IMG/VR virus record: IMGVR_UViG_3300012582_000004
Coordinates: 186,001 to 250,000 of that record
Source of the DNA: a virus
Strand: one strand, 5' to 3'
DNA: 64,000 bases
Both the position numbers and the translations under genes were made by a program. The notes beneath the pieces were generated by a model. That model did not search any database. It was not told where the DNA came from and saw only the letters and a program-made list of their open reading frames with translations. Every line of letters starts with the position of its first letter. The first letter of the stretch is position 1. Below, one piece after another: positions 51,688 through 59,725 of this stretch.

Positions 51688-51950
51688 ATAAAAGATTCTA
51701 ATTTTTTACTTCTAATAAAAACTTTTAGTTCATCAAGTGTTAAATATTCTAATTTACTAATATCTTTTATTTCATATTTAGTAGTATCTTTAACATAATA
51801 CTCTTTAAGATGGAATAATTTTTTATGAGCTTCGTGAACTTTAGCTATTACAAATTCACGAAAAATATATTCAACAGTATATCTTTCTATAGCTGCATGT
51901 TGTTTAGTTTTTACTTTACTTACTACTAATCCTAAAGATTCTAATCTCAT
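51684..51950 (-). CDS. C-terminally tagged protein, 88 aa
   Basis: Starts MRLESLGLVVSKVK; ends FIRSKKLESFI. Paralog of the 48392 protein. First gene of a leftward trio. Confidence 0.55.
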   Translation of the reverse strand: MRLESLGLVVSKVKTKQHAAIERYTVEYIFREFVIAKVHEAHKKLFHLKEYYVKDTTKYEIKDISKLEYLTLDELKVFIRSKKLESFI

Positions 51951-51954
51951 GTTT

Positions 51955-51982
51955 AATTATACACTAATATAAAAAAAAGTTT
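51955..51982 (-). promoter_or_regulatory. Class B promoter, leaderless position
   Basis: AAACTTTTT, 12 bp, TATAATT; TATAAT is 5 nt from the ATG. Confidence 0.6.
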
Positions 51983-52082
51983 GATTTTAAAACATTTAAC
52001 CATAGTTTCCCATAAATGTATGGGAAAATTTAAAGAGGTATATCATATACATGAAAATAGAATGTTGGTGTTTCATCAATAA

Positions 52083-52637
52083 TCATGACTTTTTACCTGT
52101 ACCATGAATAGTAAATTTTTCTTCATGTTCTGTACCAGGTGCAACTATAACATCAAAAGTAATGTCTTTATTGACTAAGCTTTCTACAGAAGAATTCATC
52201 TTTCCAACTTCGGATTCCATGTTTACCATTACTGAACCACCTTCGTTAATTGTTTTAGACTCATTTAGATGGTTTAAATCTTCTAATGATAATTTACCTT
52301 TAAATATGATTTCTTTAGCACCTTTCTTCTTATCAAATGAGTGTTTTTCTAAACCAATACTTTCTAAAAAATCTATTATAGGTTCTACTTTCTCTAAAGT
52401 AAATCTTGCTGTACCGCTACCATGAAATTCAATACCAAACTTATTGGAAATAATGCTTTTTAATTTAAAATTAGGCTTATTGTCAAATGATTGTTCCATA
52501 AAAACATCATTACCAAAAATATTAATATGTATCCATATAGGCTCTTGTAAAGTACCCGTTATATCTCTTTTCCATTGATTTTTTAAGTTATCAATGAAAC
52601 CTTCGAATGTTTTCATATTTTTCATAGTTATTATCAT
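52083..52637 (-). CDS. Leader-bearing protein (MKTFEGF), 184 aa
   Basis: Start taken 5 nt after a TATATA box; the leader MKNMKTFEGFIDNL begins four residues in. The body has ISNKFGIEFHGSGTARFTLE and an acidic C-terminal part. No family recognised. Confidence 0.5.
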   Translation of the reverse strand: MIITMKNMKTFEGFIDNLKNQWKRDITGTLQEPIWIHINIFGNDVFMEQSFDNKPNFKLKSIISNKFGIEFHGSGTARFTLEKVEPIIDFLESIGLEKHSFDKKKGAKEIIFKGKLSLEDLNHLNESKTINEGGSVMVNMESEVGKMNSSVESLVNKDITFDVIVAPGTEHEEKFTIHGTGKKS

Positions 52638-52642
52638 TTTTC

Positions 52643-52651
52643 TATATATTA
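52643..52651 (-). promoter_or_regulatory. Class C (putative late) promoter box
   Basis: TAATATATA, 5 nt, ATG. Confidence 0.5.
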
Positions 52652-52672
52652 GATATTTTATTGGCATTTTTA

Positions 52673-52701
52673 AAACTATTTATTTTCAAAAACATATAAG
52701 C
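52673..52701 (+). promoter_or_regulatory. Class B promoter
   Basis: AAACTATTT, 13 bp, TATAAGC, 25 bp before the next ATG. Confidence 0.45.
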
Positions 52702-52726
52702 ATTATTAACCATAATAATTTAAACT

Positions 52727-53095
52727 ATGATAATTACTTTATCTTTCTTTGTCGTTATAACATCATTAATAGCAATTGCTATTTATATTACTAAACATCA
52801 ACAAAAAGCTTTTATATTGAAAATATCCAAATATAAAATTGGAGATACCATTAAATTTGGTGATTATAAATATGATGGACATATAGTAAATATAGTCAAT
52901 ATTAAAGAAGGTACATTAAAAAAGTGGTCAGAAACTCATTTTATTGCTATTAGCTCAGATAAAGAATATTACAGAACATGGGATAATTTTAAAACAAATG
53001 TAAGTTATGAACAGAGAATAACCGAACGCGAAGAAATTAAAATAAAATCAAAATGTTCTGAATATATGTCTAAAAACAATAAATATATTAATTAA
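52727..53095 (+). CDS. Membrane-anchored SH3-like protein, 122 aa
   Basis: One N-terminal transmembrane helix (residues 2-21), then YKIGDTIKFGDYKYDGHIV, an SH3-type barrel pattern, and a charged tail. No clear tag. Confidence 0.55.
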   Translation: MIITLSFFVVITSLIAIAIYITKHQQKAFILKISKYKIGDTIKFGDYKYDGHIVNIVNIKEGTLKKWSETHFIAISSDKEYYRTWDNFKTNVSYEQRITEREEIKIKSKCSEYMSKNNKYIN

Positions 53096-53107
53096 ATTTA
53101 GAAATAT

Positions 53108-53377
53108 ATGATTATAGATAATTGGAAAACTGGTGATAAATTTATTGCAAAAATACGTGATGTGGAAGTAGAAGGTAAAATTTATATTACTGGTGCTCAT
53201 ATATTTCTATGTCAAAATACTTTTCGTGGTATGCCTTCTCCCGATAAATTAGGATATGATGGATCGTGGATTATTCATATATCAGATGTTAAATATGATA
53301 AAGTACCATATTTAACTAACTTAAAAGTATTCAATACTTTGAATAGAAAAGAAAGAATACAAAATTTATCTTTATAA
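53108..53377 (+). CDS. Family D, distant fifth copy (89 aa)
   Basis: WKTGDKFIAKIRDVEVEGKIYI..IFLCQN..GYDGSWII parallels the 28 kb tandem family. End NRKERIQNLSL resembles the shared tag. Confidence 0.6.
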   Translation: MIIDNWKTGDKFIAKIRDVEVEGKIYITGAHIFLCQNTFRGMPSPDKLGYDGSWIIHISDVKYDKVPYLTNLKVFNTLNRKERIQNLSL

Positions 53378-53381
53378 TTTA

Positions 53382-53409
53382 AAACATTTTGAAAGTCTTG
53401 GGTATAATA
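53382..53409 (+). promoter_or_regulatory. Class B promoter
   Basis: AAACATTTT, 12 bp, TATAATA, 37 bp before the next ATG. Confidence 0.5.
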
Positions 53410-53446
53410 CACGAGATAACTTCAAAAAAACTAAAGATAACTTCAA

Positions 53447-54322
53447 ATGAATAAACTACCTAACGACACGTTAGCTATTATAGCTGATGTTTTTTCCCTG
53501 TACAATGTTACAGATGAATCATTCCGATATAAATTGAATGATAAAAATCCAAATAGATTTAGCCTTAATGATTGGAATTATTTAACAGATATTCTACTAT
53601 CAAAATTGTCAACAAATTATCCCGAAGAAAACCCTGCCTATATAGAAAGTATATCTAAAACTATCATTATACCAGTAGGGAATCTATCAGTTAAAGAAGC
53701 TAGAAAGAAAATAAATGAAGCTAGAAAGAAAATAAACGAAGAACACTTAGAAAGACAACACACAGGATTCTTCGTGGATATTAATCCTGATTATACTAAT
53801 ACATGGTTTGATAATATTATTAAAATAGAATTAAATCAAGTTATACAAACTATATTGATAGATTACATAGATAGAAACACAATATATTTTAATCATATAG
53901 ACTATGGAGTAATATTTAAAACCATAGTAGAGAATAGAAGTATACTATCTCAAATGAGACCAGAAATTGCAATTACTATTAAAGCTTATATCAATTTCTT
54001 ATATGGTGCATTATCTAATAGAGAATCTATTATTCGCTGTGATGTCTATACAGGAGACATTATTGCTAAATTTAATAAGTTCACTCAAACAATATTCGAT
54101 GATTTTAGACATTATGTTATATACATAGATATCGATACAATATACATGAGAAATTATCATAATGTTGTAAATGATATAATAAGAGTATTAACTTCTAAAT
54201 ATGATTTTACATATAATGTTGAAGATGGATATAGTGGTATGTTCTTAGCTAAAAAGAAATTTGTATTATCTAAAGATGGTGTGGGAGTAAAGGTTAAAGG
54301 TATGAAACATTATGAAGGATAA
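53447..54322 (+). CDS. B-family DNA polymerase palm-like fragment, 291 aa
   Basis: KAYINFLYGALSN (about 180-192) matches motif B (K..NS.YGA) and VIYIDIDTIYM (about 223-233) matches motif C (YGDTDS) with both acidic residues kept but Gly replaced by Ile. The exonuclease and most finger regions are absent, and the motifs are only about 40 residues apart. A direct duplication (EARKKIN twice) lies at about 84-97. It may be a remnant or a reduced, repurposed palm. Confidence 0.45.
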   Translation: MNKLPNDTLAIIADVFSLYNVTDESFRYKLNDKNPNRFSLNDWNYLTDILLSKLSTNYPEENPAYIESISKTIIIPVGNLSVKEARKKINEARKKINEEHLERQHTGFFVDINPDYTNTWFDNIIKIELNQVIQTILIDYIDRNTIYFNHIDYGVIFKTIVENRSILSQMRPEIAITIKAYINFLYGALSNRESIIRCDVYTGDIIAKFNKFTQTIFDDFRHYVIYIDIDTIYMRNYHNVVNDIIRVLTSKYDFTYNVEDGYSGMFLAKKKFVLSKDGVGVKVKGMKHYEG

Positions 54323-54329
54323 TAATTTA

Positions 54330-54358
54330 AAACTTTTTGTAATCGTTTTCATATAATA
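54330..54358 (+). promoter_or_regulatory. Class B promoter, leaderless position
   Basis: AAACTTTTT, 13 bp, TATAATA; only 2 nt separate the box from the ATG. Confidence 0.6.
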
Positions 54359-54360
54359 GT

Positions 54361-54768
54361 ATGATAGAATATAAATTTATTATAGTTGGCGGTACGACTG
54401 ATTGTTTTACAATAGATGTAGAAGATAGTGAAAAATATAATAATAGTATTATATGGAATAAAGCCATTGAACATGCGAAAAGAAAGAACCTTCGTATTGG
54501 TTCTAGGGGAATGGGAATATATTGTTATGGTTGGGAAAAAGATGGTGAATATGAAGATTCTGGATTTGAAAAAACAGTTGCCCATTCCTATCAACGAGGA
54601 GTAGCATTTAAAATGTTAAAGAATTTAAAAGATCCTATACCATATCTAAAAATGATAGCTGAAGCAGAAGGTGAGCCTAATAAATTTAATTACTTAATTT
54701 TTAATATAATTGGAATGCCTGAATATAAAAAAGTTAAAAGAATTTCCATAATAAATGATATAATATAA
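54361..54768 (+). CDS. C-terminally tagged protein, 135 aa
   Basis: Beta-rich start (YKFIIVGGTTDCFTIDVEDS) and GSRGMGIYCYGWEKDGEYED; end VKRISIINDII. No family recognised. Confidence 0.55.
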   Translation: MIEYKFIIVGGTTDCFTIDVEDSEKYNNSIIWNKAIEHAKRKNLRIGSRGMGIYCYGWEKDGEYEDSGFEKTVAHSYQRGVAFKMLKNLKDPIPYLKMIAEAEGEPNKFNYLIFNIIGMPEYKKVKRISIINDII

Positions 54769-54905
54769 TGTTGACAAATAAAGAAAAAGAAAAATTCGAA
54801 CTAATAATTAAAGATAAAACATATCTTAAAAAAATGAATCTTATAAGAAGAATAAAATTCTTTTTTATTTCTATGTGTTATCGAATATTTAAGAAAAGCT
54901 TATAA
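54768..54905 (+). CDS. Small basic protein, 45 aa
   Basis: One-base overlap (TAATG) with the preceding gene. Charged helix followed by a hydrophobic stretch (IKFFFISMCYRIF). Operon position supports it. Confidence 0.45.
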   Translation: MLTNKEKEKFELIIKDKTYLKKMNLIRRIKFFFISMCYRIFKKSL

Positions 54906-54910
54906 ATAAT

Positions 54911-55195
54911 ATGAAACCTAAACCATTTAATAAATCAGATAGCATAAGTAATGAAGAACTTACAAAATATGCTACTAATTTAGTAATGATGCAACTTAAA
55001 GATAGTATATCAGAAGATACTTACAATAAATTCTTTGATAAATTTACTATCGAAGTAAATCTATTTTCAGCTACTACAATAACTATTGTAAATAGAAATA
55101 CAAATGAAGTATCATTTTGTTTTAATAACATAGGATTATTAATAATAGAAATTAAAAAGCTATTAAGAATAGATATTATAGAAGATTTATTGTAA
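54911..55195 (+). CDS. Tagged family G, copy 1 (94 aa)
   Basis: DTYNKFFDKFTIEV is shared with the 56397 and 56795 proteins. End LRIDIIEDLL. Lacks their N-terminal membrane helix. Confidence 0.55.
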   Translation: MKPKPFNKSDSISNEELTKYATNLVMMQLKDSISEDTYNKFFDKFTIEVNLFSATTITIVNRNTNEVSFCFNNIGLLIIEIKKLLRIDIIEDLL

Positions 55196-55276
55196 AAAGT
55201 TATGCTAACACACTTTCACACCATGCCTATTACACATAATATAAACAGAATTTAAACAATGTAAAATGAAATCTAT

Positions 55277-55885
55277 ATGAAGTACATAGCAGCTATTTTA
55301 ATATTAATTTCAATTAAAGGATTTATCCCTGTGGAAGTATCATGTAGTAAACAGATTCAAACAGATACATCTCTTTATAAAATATCCTATGTAAAAAAAT
55401 GTACTTACATATCTATAACTGATGATATGGTTCTAAATGATAGTGTAAGATTTAATAAATTAAAACAAGAATATAATAATATAATAATTCAAAAATTTAC
55501 ACCAAACCAAATTAGAAGTATTAAAGAAATATGTATATCCAACTCGGAATCATTTGATTACGAAGGTTCTAATTTTGTTGGTTTATGTATAGCAATGAAT
55601 TATAATAATTCATATATTCTAATAGCTTCTAACGATGATGATCATTTATCTAATTTATTACACGAATGTTGTCATGCGTTATATTTTGACAATATAGAGT
55701 TATTTAATAGTAAATATAAAGATAGATGGGAAAAATTAAATAATCAATTCGTATCCAATTATGCAAAGTGTTCTATAAAAGAAGATTTTGCCGAAACTGG
55801 TGAAACATATCTATGCAAATATAAAATAGTTGGATGCAAAGAGAAGTTAAAATTATTTGAGGAATTCTATAATGAAACTAAATGA
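55277..55885 (+). CDS. Secreted zinc metalloprotease (HExxH)
   Basis: Signal-peptide-like N-terminus (residues 1-19). LLHECCHALY gives HExxH at 129-133 and EDFAETGE (about 169-176) supplies the third ligand, as in gluzincins. 202 aa. Probably acts in the periplasm or outside; lysis or envelope remodelling is inference. Confidence 0.7.
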   Translation: MKYIAAILILISIKGFIPVEVSCSKQIQTDTSLYKISYVKKCTYISITDDMVLNDSVRFNKLKQEYNNIIIQKFTPNQIRSIKEICISNSESFDYEGSNFVGLCIAMNYNNSYILIASNDDDHLSNLLHECCHALYFDNIELFNSKYKDRWEKLNNQFVSNYAKCSIKEDFAETGETYLCKYKIVGCKEKLKLFEEFYNETK

Positions 55886-55886
55886 T

Positions 55887-56228
55887 ATGAATAAATTTAA
55901 ATATTGTATAGAATATCTACAGTCTATATCATATGATGATTTAGTTAATATATCATTTGATTTCTATGAAGATGATTCTAATTTTAATAACAAAGGCATT
56001 CATTTTGCGGTTGATGTAAAAGATATTAGTAGAATCTATACCGATGAAAATAACATATCTATTTATATGACTAATAAAGTATTCCCGTTTTTTGATATAA
56101 CATCTGTTAAAACAGGAAGATTTGTGTATAACACAAATACTAAAAAAGGTATAGAAGCTAAAATAGATAATCTATATGCATATATTAATAAGTATAGAAG
56201 AGATAAAATTATAAATGATTTGATATGA
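55887..56228 (+). CDS. C-terminally tagged protein, 113 aa
   Basis: ATG at 55887, one nt after the protease stop; an in-frame ATG at 55872 is possible. Ends YRRDKIINDLI. Confidence 0.5.
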   Translation: MNKFKYCIEYLQSISYDDLVNISFDFYEDDSNFNNKGIHFAVDVKDISRIYTDENNISIYMTNKVFPFFDITSVKTGRFVYNTNTKKGIEAKIDNLYAYINKYRRDKIINDLI

Positions 56229-56395
56229 TGATATTTATTTACATATTAGCAGGGATAGGTTTTCTATCTTTAATATACTTATTCCTATTTATTGTAATGA
56301 GTATAGGTGGAGGTGGAGGTGGTGGAAATAGTAGAAGTAATAGAAGATTTGAATATATTAAAGATAAGTTCTCAAACTATAACGAAATAGATTAA
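56225..56395 (+). CDS. Small membrane protein with poly-Gly stretch, 56 aa
   Basis: ATGA overlap with the previous stop. One long hydrophobic helix (residues 3-27), seven glycines in a row, then a basic soluble tail. No tag. Confidence 0.5.
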   Translation: MMIFIYILAGIGFLSLIYLFLFIVMSIGGGGGGGNSRSNRRFEYIKDKFSNYNEID

Positions 56396-56396
56396 T

Positions 56397-56798
56397 ATGA
56401 TAGTATTTTTTGGTTGGTTCGGTTTAATTGCTGTTATGGTTGCTTTATTATATATTGTAATATCTAAGTGGTGTGAATTATTAGATATAAGTATGAACAA
56501 TAGAAGAACAAGTTTACCTAGTTATAGAATGTCACCTAAAGAAAAAAAAGAGTGGGAACAGAGAATGGAGCAAATTATTAATAATAATTTAATGAACGAA
56601 ATTAAAGATAAGTTGTCTTCAAAAGATTATAATAAGTTCTTTAGTAGGTTTACTATAAAAACAGATGATGTTTTTATTAATATCTATATTGAAGATAATA
56701 TTACAAAAGAAACATATAATACCATGGATGATTTAGATGTTATATTAAATAAGATTAAAATTAAACTAAGAAAAGAAACTATTGAAGAATTATTATGA
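56397..56798 (+). CDS. Tagged family G, copy 2 (133 aa, membrane-anchored)
   Basis: N-terminal helix (GWFGLIAVMVALLYIVI), SMNNRRTSLP, YNKFFSRFTIK, tag LRKETIEELL. Tandem with copy 3; TGA overlaps the next ATG. Confidence 0.6.
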   Translation: MIVFFGWFGLIAVMVALLYIVISKWCELLDISMNNRRTSLPSYRMSPKEKKEWEQRMEQIINNNLMNEIKDKLSSKDYNKFFSRFTIKTDDVFINIYIEDNITKETYNTMDDLDVILNKIKIKLRKETIEELL

Positions 56799-57187
56799 TA
56801 GAAGTTTTAGGTTGGCTAGCTTTAATAGCAGTTATGGTTTTTTTATTATATTTTACAATAACTAAGGGTTGTGAAATATTAGATATAGATATGAATAATG
56901 GAAGAACAAGTTTACCATTATCTTCTAAAGAAATGGCGGAATGGGAAAAGGGGTATATATCAAACCGTATTAATATAGCGACAGAACAAATTAAAAATAA
57001 GATGTCTGTAGAGAATTATAATAAGTTCTCTAATAGATTTACAATAAAAGCAAATATAGCATATACATTCATTGAAGATAATATTACAAAAGATGCTTAT
57101 TCCCCTACAACTTCTATAGGCTTAGATGAAACATTAAACATCATTAAAATTAAACTAAGGAAAGAAACTATTGAAGAATTATTATGA
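56795..57187 (+). CDS. Tagged family G, copy 3 (130 aa, membrane-anchored)
   Basis: Same layout as copy 2, including DMNNGRTSLP and the identical last ten residues. Confidence 0.6.
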   Translation: MIEVLGWLALIAVMVFLLYFTITKGCEILDIDMNNGRTSLPLSSKEMAEWEKGYISNRINIATEQIKNKMSVENYNKFSNRFTIKANIAYTFIEDNITKDAYSPTTSIGLDETLNIIKIKLRKETIEELL

Positions 57188-57612
57188 AAAAGAATTACAA
57201 AGATATTCTCAATAATCATAAGATTATGAGGGAAAAACAAAATGATACATTTACTGAGTTTTGTTTAAAACTTAATAAGAATGTAGTAGATTGTAAATCG
57301 AGAAGTAATAAAATATCCGATATACTATCAGAGGATGAACATAATACAGAAACAATAAAAGTGTGTTTAGATATTTTTATTGGGGGTTATTTATTCGAAG
57401 ATTTTATTCCAAATTATACAAAATGTGGCATAGATAACGAAGTTGGTAAAAGTACCTATAAAATAGGTTATTATATATTAGACGATTATATAAATGTTGA
57501 ATTATATATTGACATATTTAAACGAACAGATATTCATAATTATGATATTATTAATGAAAATGGAATAACATCAACATTTGATATAATTAATGAAGAATTA
57601 AGATCTATGTGA
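57184..57612 (+). CDS. Hypothetical protein, 142 aa
   Basis: Last gene of this run; helical start and beta-rich centre; ends NEELRSM, not a clear tag. Convergent with a leader-bearing gene. Confidence 0.5.
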   Translation: MKKNYKDILNNHKIMREKQNDTFTEFCLKLNKNVVDCKSRSNKISDILSEDEHNTETIKVCLDIFIGGYLFEDFIPNYTKCGIDNEVGKSTYKIGYYILDDYINVELYIDIFKRTDIHNYDIINENGITSTFDIINEELRSM

Positions 57613-57930
57613 TAAATCGAATATTGCATGTTTAATTCCTCCTTCTACCGCTTCTGTGTAAGAAGGATATCCACCTTTATGATCATTTTTTGTAATGATA
57701 CCATTACTCATTGTATCTTTAAAAACATAAAAATAATTTATTTTACCATCGCTATAAGTGGAAACTACACTAATAGTTAATCTATATTGATCTGAAATAT
57801 ACGTTAATTGTTCTATTAAAGACATAGTCGATAATTTCTCTTTTAATTGTTCAATTTTAAATTCGTGAGATTTATCATTATCAAAGAGATTATCAAATGC
57901 TTTATTTTCAAATTTTTTAATATGTTTCAT
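57598..57930 (-). CDS. Leader-bearing protein (MKHIKKFENK), 110 aa
   Basis: Leader with K-F-E, charged helix, then ISVVSTYSDGKINYFYVFKD. Not recognised. Confidence 0.55.
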   Translation of the reverse strand: MKHIKKFENKAFDNLFDNDKSHEFKIEQLKEKLSTMSLIEQLTYISDQYRLTISVVSTYSDGKINYFYVFKDTMSNGIITKNDHKGGYPSYTEAVEGGIKHAIFDLSHRS

Positions 57931-57934
57931 AAAA

Positions 57935-57959
57935 TATATAAATTTTATTATATATATTA
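57935..57959 (-). promoter_or_regulatory. Class C (putative late) promoter region
   Basis: TATATA, 4 nt, ATG, with a second TAATATATA about 11 bp further upstream. Confidence 0.5.
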
Positions 57960-58160
57960 ACTATCTTTTACAGAATTTTCACACCACGTTTTAAAATCAT
58001 CTACAGCATTAGCAGAACCAATTCCTATCTCTTTATAATAAAGTAGATTGCTCATATTATCAGCCTTCTTAAATTTGTTAGGTATAGGATTCCATGAATA
58101 TGGTGAGTTTAATGCTAAAACCTCTTCGTGTGAATCGTTAAATTTTTTCAAATGCTTCAT
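57957..58160 (-). CDS. Leader-bearing protein (MKHLKKFND), 67 aa
   Basis: Leader followed by SPYSWNPIPNKFKK and a short helical C-terminus. The 3' end touches the promoter of the next gene. Confidence 0.5.
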   Translation of the reverse strand: MKHLKKFNDSHEEVLALNSPYSWNPIPNKFKKADNMSNLLYYKEIGIGSANAVDDFKTWCENSVKDS

Positions 58161-58164
58161 AACT

Positions 58165-58172
58165 TATATATA
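58165..58172 (-). promoter_or_regulatory. Class C (putative late) promoter box
   Basis: TTATATATA context; TATATA, 4 nt, ATG. Confidence 0.5.
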
Positions 58173-58235
58173 ATTTTTTAACTATAAAAATTATATTCAT
58201 AAAATAACACCTAAATTGTATGTAAAGTTTTTTGA

Positions 58236-58307
58236 GCAGGAGAAATGGACTTGAACCAATATATTAATACAGGATTGTATTACATTTTACTTTAAACTAT
58301 CTCCGCT
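58236..58307 (-). tRNA. Degenerate tRNA-like sequence (possible tRNA pseudogene)
   Basis: On the minus strand AGCGGAGA pairs with TCTCC-T-GCT with one bulge, followed by a D-arm-like TAGTTTAAAGT, an AT stem around AATCCT, and TTGGTTCAAGTCCA resembling a T-arm. The anticodon loop has the wrong size and T33 is missing, so no isotype is assigned. It fills the gene-free stretch at 58161-58440. Confidence 0.35.
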
Positions 58308-58440
58308 TGTTTATATTGTATTTAAAAAATAAAATTAGTTTTAATTTAGTTGATTGTTATATTCTTAAAATATTTTTACTTATCGTTCTAAGGTAGAGCC
58401 TCTTTTTTATCTGAAGAATAGATAATCTACTATATAATGA

Positions 58441-58812
58441 ATGGAAACAGTAATACTACCCGTAAAAGTTGTAGCTAATAACACAATAGTTAATGAGTTT
58501 AAAATCTTATATACATCTAATCTATTAATAGCGCACGACTTATACATTCATTTTAATTTCAATGATTATCACCAAGTAAAAAAGGATATTTTAAATATTC
58601 TAAATTATAACCCAGTTGGCGCATATTTCGGTGATTGTAGTGTGAGCTATCTAATTAAACAAACCACCACAAAAGACATACACGAATATAACACATTATC
58701 AATTTTAATATTAGAATCAGTAGATGTAAGATTCTATACTGATGAATCATATGAAAAATGGTCAAGTAAGTATAAAACTTTTAAAAGAAAGAATTTTATA
58801 GATAACTTTTAA
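58441..58812 (+). CDS. C-terminally tagged protein, 123 aa
   Basis: Mixed body; end FKRKNFIDNF, a tag variant. TATAAT lies just upstream of the ATG but no AAACTT box is clear. Confidence 0.5.
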   Translation: METVILPVKVVANNTIVNEFKILYTSNLLIAHDLYIHFNFNDYHQVKKDILNILNYNPVGAYFGDCSVSYLIKQTTTKDIHEYNTLSILILESVDVRFYTDESYEKWSSKYKTFKRKNFIDNF

Positions 58813-58818
58813 ATTTAT

Positions 58819-58849
58819 TTGTATATTTCATTTTTTATTGCTATATTTG
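58819..58849 (+). promoter_or_regulatory. Class A promoter, leaderless position
   Basis: TTG, 20 bp, TATATTTG, 5 nt before the ATG at 58855. Confidence 0.65.
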
Positions 58850-58854
58850 TAGGT

Positions 58855-59055
58855 ATGAAAAAATTCAATGATTGGATAGAATATCTAAAGGAAAATGTGG
58901 AAAATAACGCATTTTTGATACAACCATTGGAATTATACAATTTAGGCATTTATAATGAATCTGACTTAGATGATGTAATTACTAAAGAAGATAGCAATAT
59001 TTTAACTTCATATACGTTTCTTAAAAAGAAGCAGATTGATAGCTTTTTAGACTAA
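58855..59055 (+). CDS. Weakly tagged small protein, 66 aa
   Basis: Start fixed by the promoter. Acidic helical; end LKKKQIDSFLD resembles the tag. Convergent with the ART-like gene. Confidence 0.55.
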   Translation: MKKFNDWIEYLKENVENNAFLIQPLELYNLGIYNESDLDDVITKEDSNILTSYTFLKKKQIDSFLD

Positions 59056-59704
59056 TAAGAGTACCAGGCTTCCATAAATTTTCTTCATCAATTAATCTAA
59101 CTTCTATCTGTGGATAGATTTTTAAAAATTTTAAAAATTCTTCTTTCCCCAAATATGTATTTAAAGTTGTTTCATAGCAAAATTCTATAGCTATTAAATA
59201 TTTACCAACATTTTTTATAGGTTTGTATATTCTCTCTTCGTATTCAATTTCAAGTCCATTCGGATCTCTTTCTAAACCAACATTATTTATTGCCAATCTT
59301 TTACTATTAGTAATATCTGCTTTATGATAACTATTTTTCTTTGGATTTAAAACATCTCCAATTGTCTTGGATATAATATTTTTGTTTTTACTTTCTTGAT
59401 TTTTAGCATAGGCAACTTCATCAAATGGTTTATTTGTATATCCATCATTTTTTAGTTTATCGCTATCAAAAACAAGACGAACAGAACGCATACCATCCAT
59501 AGAATAATACCTGGACCTAGTGAATGATATAGATTTAATTGTTTCACCATTATCATCAAGATATCCATATGCAGGAGTATTAAGCTTTAATAAATTAGAA
59601 GTAATAACACCTTCCAATTTAGATGTCCAATGATACAATGGTTGTTTACTACCTTTTAAATAAGATTCATTTAAATGCTCAGTAAAACTCTTAATGTGCT
59701 TCAT
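59021..59704 (-). CDS. Leader-bearing putative ADP-ribosyltransferase, 227 aa
   Basis: Leader MKHIKSFTEHLNES (L-N-E site). PLYHWTS (H25), SISFTRSRYY (58-67), VRLVFD and EYEERIY (154-160) repeat the order seen in the 38546 protein and in ART folds (His, Ser/Tyr region, Glu). A packaged Alt-like effector is the working idea. Confidence 0.5.
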   Translation of the reverse strand: MKHIKSFTEHLNESYLKGSKQPLYHWTSKLEGVITSNLLKLNTPAYGYLDDNGETIKSISFTRSRYYSMDGMRSVRLVFDSDKLKNDGYTNKPFDEVAYAKNQESKNKNIISKTIGDVLNPKKNSYHKADITNSKRLAINNVGLERDPNGLEIEYEERIYKPIKNVGKYLIAIEFCYETTLNTYLGKEEFLKFLKIYPQIEVRLIDEENLWKPGTLISLKSYQSASF

Positions 59705-59708
59705 GAAC

Positions 59709-59717
59709 TATATATTA
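59709..59717 (-). promoter_or_regulatory. Class C (putative late) promoter box
   Basis: TAATATATA, 4 nt, ATG of the ART-like gene. Confidence 0.55.
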
Positions 59718-59725
59718 GAATTATT

